Assembly (NCBI GenBank): GCA_964019415.1
Contig: OZ025871.1
Location: 6,328,213-6,392,212, forward strand
From: Ianthella basta
Lineage: Eukaryota; Porifera; Demospongiae; Verongiida; Ianthellidae
Length of the DNA stretch: 64,000 nt
Reading direction: 5' to 3'
Below the pieces are notes generated by a model. It searched no databases, was not told the DNA's origin, and worked only from the letters and a program-made list of their open reading frames with translations. Every line of letters starts with the position of its first letter. The first letter of the stretch is position 1. Position numbers and translations under genes: made by a program. Shown here piece after piece: positions 21,735 through 32,880 of the stretch.

Positions 21735-22457
21735 ATAAGGCTGTCTGTGGTTGTGTGTATACCTTTTGGTGTAACTAGAACAAGCTGAGAGAGGGCACAG
21801 CATTAGGTCTTCTGATGTACTCATGTTCTGTGCACAACTGTCCATATTTTCCTTCTTGTGTGACTGCTGGTGTGCTGCTCAAGCTGCACCTTCCAGACTT
21901 GTACTGTTCTAATTCCATTTGCACACCCTGCTACCTACACTCAGTCTACATATTTCTCCTGCTTATAACATCATTTGTTCCCCTATCTGAAGTCTTCACC
22001 AGTCCACATCCCTGCAATGGGTGACCTATTAGCATAGCTGCTTAGCCTTCACTCCTTCCTCTGTCTCATTGTAAGCCATCCCTGTGAATGGCATGAAATA
22101 GAATAATTATGCTTCCATTTGTGATTTCATCATTAGTGGGGCACCAAATACCCACTCACCTGACCATAATACCTTGTAGCGTATAGTACCATGTATGCAC
22201 TGACGGTACTTAAGAGAGTCGCCTACGTGACAATAATTGTAAACAGATGGAAATGTGGGCAAGGAATGTAATGTGATGGATATTGCAAAATCCACCAAAC
22301 TGCTAAGACTAAGACGTGTTGTGTACTGTTAAGATCCCCGCCAATATTTCCCACTATATGGTTCTTCCTAAGTCTCTGTCTCAACCTGGGTGCTCTTCCA
22401 CATTAATCAATTGCCTAATTTTTTCTTGCAATTTCACAGTTTTTCCCGTCATTGTAG
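21735..22457 (+). repeat. Intron before exon A3; start duplicated at window start
   Basis: Positions 21735-22085 match 80-440. Positions 22190-22457 are a diverged version of the sequence preceding exons A2 and A4 (CCCACTA.ATGGTTCTTCCTAA...). It ends in TTGTAG at exon A3. Confidence 0.5.
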
Positions 22458-22674
22458 ATACTAAGCCCTGAACTTCTGAGCAAGATGGCTGCAGCATTGG
22501 CTCAGAACAAGACATTGAAAGTGCTAAGACTGACTAGTGCTCAGCGGGAACACCTGACTCAATATAAAGTTATGAAGGAGTTTATTGAACATCTCATGCT
22601 GGGTGTCTCTCTGAACACCACCTTGGAGAGAGTATATCTAAATTTTCCTCCTTGGTTGTCAGGTCACATCAAGT
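22458..22674 (+). CDS. LRR-like exon A3, short-loop version (phase 0 to 1)
   Basis: Acceptor CATTGTAG, donor GTGAGT at 22675; 217 bp. Encodes ILSPELLSKMAAALAQNKTL, a short loop (TSAQREHLTQYKVMKEF), then IEHLMLGVSLNTTLERVYLN and PWLSG. It lacks ten codons of loop present in A2 and A4, and the frame is kept. Confidence 0.8.
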
Positions 22675-22997
22675 GTGAGTTACCATTGCAGTGTTGGGCT
22701 CTCTTTTATTTTAGTAAAATTAATAGTTTGCCAGTTGGCAGGTGCTGTTGTTCTCCTAATGACAATGTGCTGTTGCTGCACAGAGTGAGGCTTTTCCACA
22801 GTGTTCTGCACCCAAAGTCATCGTGAATAAGAACAGTGAACATGTGTCAGTGTCTAAATGGGCCTTCGGTACATTGTGTAATTGAACAGCACCCTTTCCT
22901 GACAAGATTGATCTGCCCTTTTTATGTAAATTACAGGATTGAATGATTATATGCATCTGTACATTAATCTCTTGCATTAGCTGCTGTGTCTCCATTA
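22675..22997 (+). repeat. Diverged A-block intron after A3
   Basis: Aligns loosely with 11839-12170 (TGCTGCACAGA.TGA, CCTTTCCTGAC..GATTGATCTGCCC, GCTGTGTCTCCA). It is interrupted at about 22998. No coding content. Confidence 0.45.
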
Positions 22998-23795
22998 TGT
23001 AATAGATTCCGTTACCATGGTAACGAGTGTTCTAAGCGGTGTTTCTAAATCTCATAGACTTTCTCTTGTATTTCGCACGGGATCTAAATCATTTAAATAC
23101 TGGGTGTCTAAATCCCGTATATCTTTGCAGCTGAACAGAACTGCAGCTGTGATAACAATTGTGACGCCATAACATATGATACGATGTACAGGCTTACTTG
23201 TTTCGTCGATAAACAGGGTACAGCAACAATCCGGCTACGAACTAGAGCCAAGAAATTGGAACTGCAGCTGGTTACAAGCTACGCGGGGAACAGGCTTTGG
23301 TAGCTACGTACACAGCTCTGGGAAACGCTGTGGCTGACGTGGCTAACAGCGAGTAAGCTTAGGCTTTGCCGACGCGCTGCATCCACTGCCGACCTGTAGG
23401 AAACGCCTGCTGCGAGATGAACAACCCAACTTGAGACCCGAATCACGCAACGTTTTCTCCGCCATTGTCAGGAGTAGCTAACTACTTCCAGTAGACACAT
23501 GATGACGCAAGGACGAGTAAGTATAACTGATTTGCTGCTGGCTCCTTACCCAATCATTTGGGACCTATAACATTTAAATGCTGACCAATCGGTGTCTCTG
23601 AAGATTTAGACCACTCGGTACTCGGGCGCTTTGCGCCCTCGTGCCTCGTGCTCTAAATCTCAGAGACACCTCTTGGTCAGCATTTAACCATTACTTGTAT
23701 GTTGTGTGGCTCCTTCAGTACAGCTGCATACAGTGTTGACTAGTGTTTGGTTCTTCTGACATGTCCTACACATTCTTAGCATGTTCGGCATTACA
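22998..23795. mobile_element. CpG-rich insertion with terminal-type inverted repeats
   Basis: This stretch is absent from the equivalent intron position near 12175, which resumes at about 23800. It is CpG-rich and includes related inverted segments (GGTGTTTCTAAATCTCATAGAC at 23039 against GTCTCTGAGATTTAGAG at the far side). There is no long ORF, so it is probably a non-autonomous DNA element; the exact ends are unclear. Confidence 0.4.
23574..23687. repeat. 114-bp near-palindrome
   Basis: TTAAATGCTGACCAA at the left is exactly inverted as TTGGTCAGCATTTAA at the right. Inside, GGTGTCTCTGA.GATTTAGA pairs with TCTAAATCTCAGAGACACC, and CTCGGGCGC faces GCGCCCTCG around a TTT centre. It could form a long hairpin or cruciform and resembles the end of a foldback or MITE. 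Confidence 0.75.
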
Positions 23796-23844
23796 TAACC
23801 GTAATTAATTTTTATACAATATGGCGACAATCCTGTACATGTGG

Positions 23845-23980
23845 TGTGAGTTCAAATTTTTTGTATGACTTCATATTAGTTATAACACCTCCATTCAGGA
23901 TATGGCTGATTGATAAGCCATATCCCTCCTGGGAGTGTTATAACTAATACAAAATCAGACAGAAACATGTGAACTCGCAC
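23845..23980. repeat. 136-bp inverted duplication of an intron segment
   Basis: GTGTGAGTTCA...ATTAGTTATAACAC and GGATATGGCT at the left are mirrored by AGCCATATCC and GTGTTATAACTAAT...TGAACTCGCAC at the right. Only one arm exists at the homologous site near 12210 (GTGTGAGTTCAAGTTTCC), so the palindrome may come from an inverted duplication. Confidence 0.65.
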
Positions 23981-24220
23981 TTTATGTTGTAATTGAATTA
24001 TTTCACGTTGCTAGGTTTAGCTTTGGAACAACGGAAGTGCACTGGTTGCTCTGTGGCTGGACTATATATATAGAGGTTCAAGTGTAATGGATGGAACAGT
24101 AATGCACACAGTATGTGTAGAGTGTGAGATTTCGTTATGGGTCAGACATACCGTATAGTTGGTACCTTGGTATATATATAGTAAACACATAATTAAGTGA
24201 CTACCATACATCCAGAAAAT

Positions 24221-24376
24221 GAGAAAGGGTTGGTTCTCTAATACCAGCTTCACAACAGGGTTGAAAACCTTGCAGACGTTTCGACCAGATGCTCTGGTCT
24301 TCTTCAGGGCGAAGATATGCTAGTGCGAGCACGGATCATATTTATAGCCTAGCATCTCTAGGAGAAACCCTTTCTG
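24221..24376 (-). mobile_element. Small inverted-repeat element with hammerhead-like core
   Basis: Ends GAGAAAGGGTT and AACCCTTTCTG are inverted. On the minus strand CTGAAGA is followed by a 7-bp perfect stem (24283-24289 with 24293-24299) and GAAACG. This is close to the hammerhead core CUGANGA ... GAAA but with one extra A between core and stem. Penelope-like elements are known to carry hammerheads. The ends recur at 54610-54720. Confidence 0.45.
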
Positions 24377-25381
24377 ATGCCTGAGCCAGCTGAGAAGCCC
24401 TCACTTCATCCAGAATTTGCTTTGCTATAGGTAGCTACACATGCAGCAAGGTAGGTATGTATGGCTAACATGCATTATCCAACGACATCCGAATGATATA
24501 TTTACTGAAAATGGCCGACCACAAAGTCTTGCAAGGTTGCCTCTTAGAGAATGAATTGCGGCAAGCACCAATCGTAGCATGTGATTTGTTTTGAAGGGAG
24601 CTGGAGCCAGTATTCCGCAACTTCCAACCAATTCGCAGTGCTTACAAGTAGCCCAAGCACCTAGATGTTGAGAATAGCCCTTTTTTTATCTGTGACAACT
24701 CCGCAACCTATCAGTTAACTCCTTGTGCAATGGCGCAGTGTAAGAATGTTGCATGCCTTGTACAGTCCTTAACAGCTGTCCTCCTGTACTCCACTGTTGA
24801 TGTCTTCAGTTGTAGCCTCTGTGATGTATATTGAACTGTGCTCAACTGCAGTTGCTGAGGACATTGTGTACATGTGACCACATGGTTCCATTCATTTACT
24901 GTTGTTTCTGCTTGAGATGTTTTAGGAGATGGCATATGGTTGGACTGTGATAGGAACAATAGTGTTTAGTGTCATTCTGTAGTATATTCTGGTTCTTGGA
25001 TCTCCTGGTCTCACATTGCTGAGGAAGACCACAGTACATTGCTAAGGATTTCCTAATTGCAATTGTGTACACTCCTCATTAGTCCTTGAAGGACCCTGCA
25101 TGCACCATATGTTGGTTAACACTATGTCTTGTAACATGGCCATACTGCTGTAATACTGCTATAGTGTGGCATTGTTTTGGCTTCCACTTTGGACAACTGA
25201 TAGACACGAATGGGTTGAAATGTGCTAATTAATACTGGTGCACTGAGAATACTGTTCTGTTGTCCGCTCAGAATTACTTATATTAACGAGCTGCATTGAA
25301 CTGAACTGTACTGTATGTTGCCAGTCACGCATGTGGTTGTATGCTGTTTCCTAATTTGTGTCATATCTATTTCTTCTGTAG
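24377..25381 (+). repeat. Intron before exon B3
   Basis: Positions 24750-25381 are duplicated at 45780-46370 (CCTCCTGTACTCCACTGTTGATG and onward). Positions 24377-24750 have no recognised feature. Confidence 0.5.
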
Positions 25382-25512
25382 GTGGTAGTGCACAGGAATG
25401 CGTGGAGAGCATCTCTTTGGAGCATGTCCCACTTGATGTTCTGTGTGATGTAGTGAGGATCTTTGAACATGTGAAAGAGCTTCAGTGTATGGACATCACC
25501 AATCCATTGGAG
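25382..25512 (+). CDS. LRR-like exon B3 (phase 1 to 0)
   Basis: Acceptor CTTCTGTAG, donor GTATGT; 131 bp. Encodes AQECVESISLEHVPLDVLCD and RIFEHVKELQCMDITNPLE. Against B4 it differs at six replaced codons and one silent codon. Confidence 0.8.
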
Positions 25513-26575
25513 GTATGTCAACAATCTACATCTCTGTGATTGTGCACTCTCCCTAGTGCATCCATGTCACATCTACACCTAGACCTACTGAAGTAAGCGA
25601 GAACCATATATCCAACTCTGGATTCAAATACCAAACTTGTCAAAGTCTTTCTTCCACTAAATGTATCCAATTGTATACGAGCATATCTTGTCACAGGAGG
25701 TATGGCTTCTCTTGTCATGTCTTCATTTCGATGATCAGTGATTCAGCTATCAAAGTACTGTCTATTATATTCAATATATATGATACACCCATTTTATGTA
25801 TAAAATGTAAGTAGCCCAAACACATTGTATATTGGTCAAGTGGCAAAAGCACTACTGCTTAGGCATTTAGCATGCTACAATGTTCTCGCTCTTTCACTAT
25901 TACTGCATGTAGTTGTTCAAAGCCAGGCACTAGTAGTCAGGTGGGTGTGGTCTACTCTCTGTACATGTTGGTTACCACTGTGAGCACATCCGTTGTCAGT
26001 GTGGTGTTCACTCCAACCATGCAGTTGCAAGAGACCGCATGGTTGTACACACATGCCATTTATTGGGCATGGTTTGTAAGAGACTAAGCATTTTACAGTA
26101 CATTCTGCATATTTGGTACTCTACTTTGAGGATTTGCGTTCACATATGTGGTACACAGCTAATATAACCTGGTGGGATTGTTTGTGGGTGACACATTCTA
26201 CTTCACAGTACATTAAACTTGTTTGCTTATTGTTTGAGGAGGTCCTCCCACTGTACACAACATGCTGCTAGGATATCCTGTGTCCAGGGTAGCTGTGGAC
26301 TTTGCTTTTATCCTTGTGTGGATGAAGTACTTCTCTTAACTGATCGGAAATGGTGTGAATACTGATTTCAGTGTGAATGTCACACTGAACAAATAGGTGT
26401 GAGCACTGATTGGTGTGGAGGGTATTCTGTGTTTTATCAGTGTGTTGCAATCAGCTCTAGTTACATGTATACTTCCGACTTAAATGAATGCAGTGTCTGT
26501 TAATGATGGGGTAGTTGTGTACAGAAAGTTTAGATGTAGATGTGTGATATTGTGAATGATAAGAACTGTTTGTTA
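25513..26575 (+). repeat. B-exon duplication block, downstream intron, copy 2
   Basis: Close to 16824-17888; about 26200-26560 is almost letter-for-letter the same as 17520-17880. No exon. Confidence 0.6.
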
Positions 26576-26990
26576 CGGTGGTGCCGCTATATCTGCCCAG
26601 TCATGAAGCTTGCTGCGACGGCAGGAGATCACTTCACGGGCGAGAGCCAGGTCGTGCATCAGCTCTGGCCACCAAAATAGAGGCATGTTCCAAGTCTTCT
26701 TTAAAAAAACAGCTGAACAAGTTGCAGAAGGGACCTGAAAGCGCTTTCTCCAATCGAGGTGTCGGAACAGAGTTTAGGCTGTACTTTAAAAAAGACGGTA
26801 CGTGGGAATGCTGTGTTATCCTCCATCTACACGCACAGGTAAATTGTATACGCGTAGAAGCTGGCCTACAGGTTGAAAACGTGTAGTGCGTACCGGTGAC
26901 TTGCAGTTTGCGGTCGCGCATGTGACTTTCCCACATGTTACGGGTTACGCATAGGTCAAATTACACAAATCTAAATGTCTCTAATGTCAC
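26576..26990 (+). CDS. CpG-rich island with Tudor-like ORF, copy 2
   Basis: A 102-codon frame at 26578-26886: a basic, low-complexity start, then KKQLNKLQKGPESAFSNRGV and FKKDGTWECCVILHLHAQVN...EAGLQVENV. Seven A's at the slippery run keep this frame open. The weak Tudor resemblance (DGTW.x.CVI, then V-x-V-x-x-G) is my inference. Without the duplication it would pass for a small exon or gene fragment. Confidence 0.3.
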
Positions 26991-29456
26991 AATTTGCACT
27001 GCTTGTTATCATTGCACATGAAGGTAACGAAGAAAGCATGACTTGTGCATGGCCAATTAGCTGGCTTCTGATAGAGTGGATCCATGTGTGCACCTTTTGC
27101 TAAACATTCACAGTACACACTTGACCACTTGTGCATAGACTACCTTGCTGTGTTCAGTCCTGCACTCTATTTAGATTGTGAACAGCATACTTCACTCAAA
27201 CCAACACACAGTGGACATACTGAAGCCATGTGTGCACTTGTGGCCTACAGACTGATTTACCCATGGTGGCAGCTGGTGTGTAATTATATAATGGGCCTGC
27301 ACTAATCTTCACAGCAAGCAATATTTGCAGTGTCTAGTACAACTCTCAAGACTCTCATTTGGAATGTGCTCCCTGGGAACAGCATGGACCTCTACTGCCA
27401 GTCAATGTAATTTTGCCTGCCTTGTTGCAGAAGAAGGCTTCTGTTGTGAGCTAGTGCACATTCACATGACTTTCTGAGTCCTTTGAAAGTTAGGAGCAGC
27501 AATGTATTGGTCTAGTGGTAGTAACAGTCCGGAACGCTATTAAAATGGATGGATAAGACTAAAAGTGTTTGCTTGCATATACGTAGATAATTTATGTAGC
27601 TTTATATGATTACTTAAGTCTGCTACTAAGCCAGGATGATAGTCTAAGTCAGCTGCTAAGATGGTAAAGAACAGTCTCTGCAAGGTGTACTATTAACAAT
27701 TACAAAGTTTGTAATACAGTAGTTTAAAAGTTGGCCAAATAGGCTAGAACTGTACCAACTTTAGGCTGTGAGCTGACTGCTTCCTCTAAACTTGCTTAGC
27801 CTGCTGCTGCATCTCCATTCTGCACTTAAATCATCCACTAGCACTTGGCTTGTGACGATGTAAGGCTGTAGTATGTAACAGTGGACACAACAGAGAAGCA
27901 GTGCATGGAATGGCTTCCTACTGCCACCAGTTTGGTACACCAGCCAAGTTCATCACCATGATCTGGCCTAGGTCTTTTGTAATCAGAAGAGCAGGAGTAA
28001 AAGCAGCACTTTGGAAAATCTGTACTGACTCAGGCTCCTCAGATCAGCATAGTCCTTGGGCACCAGGACTGTGAGGTGTGACGCTAGCACTGCGACCCTA
28101 GCACTTCACTGAGTAAGAGTCTATTAACTTTGGCAGAAAGTAATCATGCAATTCTGTTATGTCCTTTCTCTCCACCCTCTAATGAGTGCATTTTCATATG
28201 TCTGATTATCTGTAGTTGTCTCCTCTATATATGATCTTGCTGAAGATAACAGTTAATTTTTCTGCATTTAGAAGTTGTTGTTGAAGTTGAGACTTCAGTA
28301 GTGCCTCTGAAACCAGAGGTATAGGACATGATAGCTCCAGAGGTTATCACTCAATCACCTTGTCCACATCCTTCAATCTAGTCATGTCCAACACATGCAT
28401 CTTGTAACTTTCCCTTCGATGTATGCAGCATGCTATGGTGTTTTGTGTCTGCTACGTGAATGTAGCGTGTTTTTGACATGCCCTTTTATGGCCTTGTGAC
28501 GAGTATGTTAGCCGCTGTTTATGACGTCATTAAAATGGCGGGAGGCCATGCGCGGTCGCAAGGGACAAGAGAAATAGTGCCACTCAGAGCTCGTACGTTG
28601 TCTGTCATTGAAATATACCACAATGTAGAGGTATCGACAGCGTTTTGGTTTCTTGTCATCAGTCAGTGCCACTTCTCACGGTGACTTACGCAGTGAATGA
28701 AGTTGGATCGTCTCTGTTGCAGCGTGTCGTTTCCTCCTGCTGCCATCAACCATCCTACAGCATATTTCCTGGGCCTGTGAGGATTGTAAACAGGACTTGC
28801 CACACCTCTGGCCCAGGGAAGGCCTGCTTGAGGTTAACCACCTCAATCTTTTGTTGGACTGCGTCGCACAGACACCTTTCAATTGGTTAAATTAGTGCCC
28901 AACACCCTATAGTTGCGCAAGGACTACCGAAGAGCAACACAACAGCTAACCTCACTGCATGCATAATCAGCATTTGGAGAGTCAGAGATACATAGCATTA
29001 GAGGCAGTGTGTGGTAAGTTTTAATTCCCACTCCATCGCTATGTATCTTGTCCTCCCTCTGGACCTCCTTCCTTCTGTTTGCCCTCTCATCACTCCATGG
29101 CATTTCTCACAATTGTTCTTTCTCTCAAGCCCTCTTCCTCATCACTCCTTCTGCCAGTGCCTACTTCCATCTCTTACCTGTTTTCATACCTCACACAGTC
29201 CAAGCTAGTCACTTTCAAGCACTAACAGCTTTCAACTCTGTAGGCCTTCAATAATGAATAACTGCTTTCTAGTTTTGAAATGATTCCTCACCACACCCAC
29301 TGCTGTCAGTGCCTGGTTGATTTCCATCTCAGTATGGCTCAACTACTCTATCCATTCCAATTGAGATTCTGGCCCCACCACTCCACTGACATTTCACTGC
29401 TTCACAATGCCGACAACTGGTACCTAACCTTTGACTGAGGTTTACTTGTTGGTGTC
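26991..29456 (+). repeat. Duplicated unit U, copy 3 (interrupted)
   Basis: Nearly identical to copy 2 up to the RT fossil, where it breaks at TTGTTGGTGT (29456). About 450 bp of unrelated CpG-rich DNA follows, and U sequence resumes at GGCTAAGCACCATGCATG (29915). Confidence 0.65.
28522..29254 (+). pseudogene. U mini-gene fossil, copy 3
   Basis: TGACGTCA at 28522-28529, ATGGCGGGAGG, exon 1 to 28680, exon 2 28723-29013, then the last exon with the SSTNSFQLCRP-type coding near 29198-29280. It has the same start loss and the same extra roughly 11 bp as copy 2, and a shortened first intron. Confidence 0.4.
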
Positions 29457-29906
29457 GGATTTCGGACTCTCGCCGTCTCTTCTGGTCGTTCTCGCACTGC
29501 GCAATCAGTTACGCACCATTGTGGTGTGTGACCAGAAAGCTACCACGTAGCACGTAGTGACAAGAACGAATGCAGATGGCTGTTGAACATATAGTCCAGC
29601 AGCTAGAGCGGCTCCTAGGTTCTTTTCTGGGTCACAGAAGTGCCAGCAAGTAAAATACAAGCGTTCGCTTACCGTTCTCGTCTTCTTCGGCAGCACACGC
29701 TTGCGAAGAATCTAGAGCTGGGCCACGAACACCCCATAGCCTTCCTAAGGAACAGCACCATGGAATGCAACACCCAATGTCAACATTTTGCGCGAGGAAA
29801 GCCAGGAAAGCCACGGAAAAACAAAAGTACGGGGCTTGTACGTAGCCGCCATTTTTAAGTTGGGCTCACAGTACACGAGCACGAAGTTTGAAATTGGGTC
29901 CTAATG
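29457..29906 (-). other. CpG-rich insertion, possible captured first exon
   Basis: Replaces about 90 bp of the RT fossil. On the minus strand AAAATGGCGGC begins a CpG-rich stretch. A frame with AQNVDIGCC, SLGRLWGVRGP and ACAAEEDENG runs to a good donor (GAACG|GTAAGCG at about 29670), reminiscent of a promoter plus first exon of a host gene. No protein family is recognised, and no terminal repeats or target duplication are clear. Confidence 0.3.
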
Positions 29907-30429
29907 GGTTAAATGGCTAAGCACCATGCATGTCAATCCACAAGCTGTGAATTGGATCATAACTTGCATTCCTGCACCAAAGCTGTCTCTGTGTCATTGC
30001 CAACATTGGTGGTATGGATAGTAACAACTGCAGATAGGTGACACTGGCTGGCTGCAGGTGTTGTCTGCACTGGCCTAGGCCCAACCATGCACATTCATGC
30101 ATGCACATATACTCACAAGTGTGTGTGTGTGCAACAGCAATGTACAGTAGCTGTAGGTGGCAAAGGCTCTGAGTATCAAAATGTGACTGTCTGATACATT
30201 TAGCTGGCATGCGAGGAACTCACTACACACAGTGTTAGTACATGACCATAAACAAACAGTGGGAAGTGAGGTGAGCCCCACTGGCCGCAGTAAGCAAATA
30301 GAATATGATAATGTGTATGAATGTTGATAGATGTTAGGTAGTCAACACATCTAGCATGCTTGGAAGATGAAGAAGAATTAATGCCACAATTTGCTAGTTA
30401 TCTGTGTATTTGGTATGTCTGGTATCCCA
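29907..30429 (+). repeat. Rest of RT fossil and copy of 1595-1910
   Basis: 29907-29990 is the tail of the fossil (GCATGTCAATCCACAAGC...). 29998-30298 matches the stretch that precedes U copy 1a. A short GT run lies at about 30119-30132. No exon. Confidence 0.5.
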
Positions 30430-31694
30430 CTCTAACATGTTCAGAAGACATGGCACATGAAGGCAACAAAGAAAGCATAACGTGTGCATGGCCACTTTGC
30501 TGGCTTCTGATCAAGTGGATCCATGTGTGCACCTTTTGCTAAACATTCACAGTACACACTTGACCACTTGTGCATAGACTACCTTGCTGTGTTCAGTCCA
30601 GCACTCTATTTAGAATGTGAACAGCATACTCCACTCAAACCACCACACAGCGGACATACTGAAGCCATGTGTGCACTTGTGGCCTACAGACTGATTTACC
30701 CATGGTGGCAGCTGGTGTGTAATTATATAATGGGCCTGCACTAATCTTCACAGCAAGCAATATTTGCAGTGTCTAGTACAACTCTCAATACTTTCATTTG
30801 GAATGTGCTCCCTGGGAACAGCATGGACCTCTACTGCCAGTCAGTGCAATTTTGCCTGCCTTGTTGCAAAAGATGGCTTCTGTTGTGAGTGCACATTCAC
30901 GTGACTTTCTGAGTTCATTGAAAGTTAGGAGCAGCAATGTATTGGTCTAGTGGTAGTACAGTCAAATGTTGGCATAGGTGTTGGAACATGCACTATTAAA
31001 ATGGATGGATAAGACTAAAAGTGTTTGCTTGCATATACATAGATAGCTTAATTTATATGATTACTTAAGTCTTAAGTTGAAAGAACAGGAGTAAAAGCAG
31101 CACTTTGGAAGATCTGTACTGACTAGGGCTCCTCAGATCACTGCAGTCCTTGGGCACCAGGATAGTGAGGTGTGAGAAGACTGAGGGGACCTATCCCCCT
31201 TCTAAGAAACTGAAGGGGGGAGGGGGGCACTGACATGGACACTAACACGGCTTCCCTAGCACTTCACTGAGTAAGGTGTATTAAAATTACTGTGGTTAAA
31301 AGCAATTATGCAATTCTGTTATGTCCTTTCTCTCCACCTTCTAATGAGGGCATTTTCAAACCCGTAGTTGCCTCCTCTTTGTATAGTGCTGCTGAAGGTA
31401 AAAGCTATTTTTTCTGCATTTGGAAGTTGTTGTTGAAGCTGAGACTTCAGTAGTGACTCTGAAGTCAGAGGTAGCTACCAGGACATGATAGCTCCAGAGG
31501 CTATCACTCAGTCACCTTGTCCACATCTTCCAATCTAGTCATGTCTAGCACATGCATCTTGTAACTATCTCTTCAATGTGTGCAGCATGCTATGGTGTTT
31601 TGTGTCTGCTTAATAAGTGAATGTAGTGTGTTTTTGATATGCCATCTTATGGCCCTATGTGCCCTGTGTGACGCTGTATGTTAGCCGCTATTTG

Positions 31695-32361
31695 TGACGT
31701 CATTAAAATGGCGGGTGGTCACACGCGCGGTCGCAAGGAACAAGAGAAGTGGTACTTCACACACAGCTCGCACGTTATCTGTGATTGAAACTTACAACAA
31801 GCCACCCAGTGTAGAGGTATCGAATGCGTTTCGGTTTCTTATCTGTCAGCACTACTTCTCACGGTGACTTACGAAATTTGCAGCGAAAAAAGTTGGATCA
31901 CCCTCGATCTGTTGGAGCGTGTCGCTTCCTCCTGCTGCCAGCAACCATCCTACACCATATTTCCAGTACTGCCCTATAATTGTGAAGGACAACTGAAGAG
32001 CAACACAACAGCTAACCTCACTGCATGCATGCATCATCAGGATTCAGAGAACCAAGGATACAGGGCATTACAGGCAGTGTGTGGTAAGTATTAATTACCA
32101 CTCCATTACTACGTATCTTGTCCTCCCTCTGGACCTCCTACCTTCTGTTTGCCCTCTCACCACTCCATGGCATATCTCACACACTTCACAATTGTTCTTT
32201 CTCTCAAGCCTCTTCCTCATCACTCCTACTGCCTGTGCCTACTTCCATCTCTTGCCTGTTTTCATTCCTCACACAGTCCAAGCCAGTCACTTTCAAGCAC
32301 TAACAGCTTTCAACTCTGTAGGCCTTCAATAATGAATAACTGCTTTCTAGTTTTGAAATGA
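31695..32361 (+). pseudogene. U mini-gene fossil, copy 4
   Basis: TGACGTCA 31695-31702, ATGGCGGGTGG, exon 1 to 31863, exon 2 from about 31918 (acceptor weakened to TTGGAG) to 32083. Exon 2 has lost the CEDCEQD segment. The last exon (SLSSTNSFQLCRPSIMNNCF then LVLK and stop) is intact at 32278-32361. Confidence 0.4.
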
Positions 32362-32705
32362 TTCCCCACCACACCCACTGCTGTCAGTGCCTGGTTGATT
32401 CCCATCTTAGTATGGCCCAACTACTCTACCCATTCCAATTGGGATTCTGGCCCCACCACTCCACTGACATTTCACTGCTTCACAATGCCAGCAACTGGTA
32501 CCTAACCTTTGACTGAGGTTTACTTGTTGGTGTACTATATTATTTAGATGTAGCTAACACTTCTGACACTGCTGACCACTGTCTAATCATTAAACGGCTA
32601 AGCACCATGCATGTCAATCCACAAGCTGTGATTACTGTATCTGCCCATTAGAATTGTATTGTGGGGCGTTCTGCAGGGATCTCCATCTATCATGTCAGTA
32701 ATGTG
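32362..32705 (+). pseudogene. Fossil RT fragment in U copy 4
   Basis: Same NW..TFD.G..VG and LDVANTSDTADH-type reading as copy 2, with a deletion near 32630 (AAGCTGTGATTACTG) that removes the NWIQSCF part. Confidence 0.4.
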
Positions 32706-32880
32706 TTAACAGTGAGTGTTCTTTGTGACACTAGCTGGGGCACTCCTACCAACCTTGTCAGCTGATGACTGTTGACTTCATGCAATGCTGATAGTGTCAA
32801 TATTTCACTGTATACAGTTGTGGTGTATGCAATGATCAATTTTAGTTATGCCTTAATTGCCTTCAGGTACATAGGGAGGT

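Larger units (their letters stand above)
30430..32880 (+). repeat. Duplicated unit U, copy 4 (internal deletion)
   Basis: Head and tail are complete. Near 31078 (TTAAGT|TGAAAGAACAGG) a middle segment of several hundred bp is missing. It ends at 32880 in the uninterrupted version of the LINE insertion site. Confidence 0.6.
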
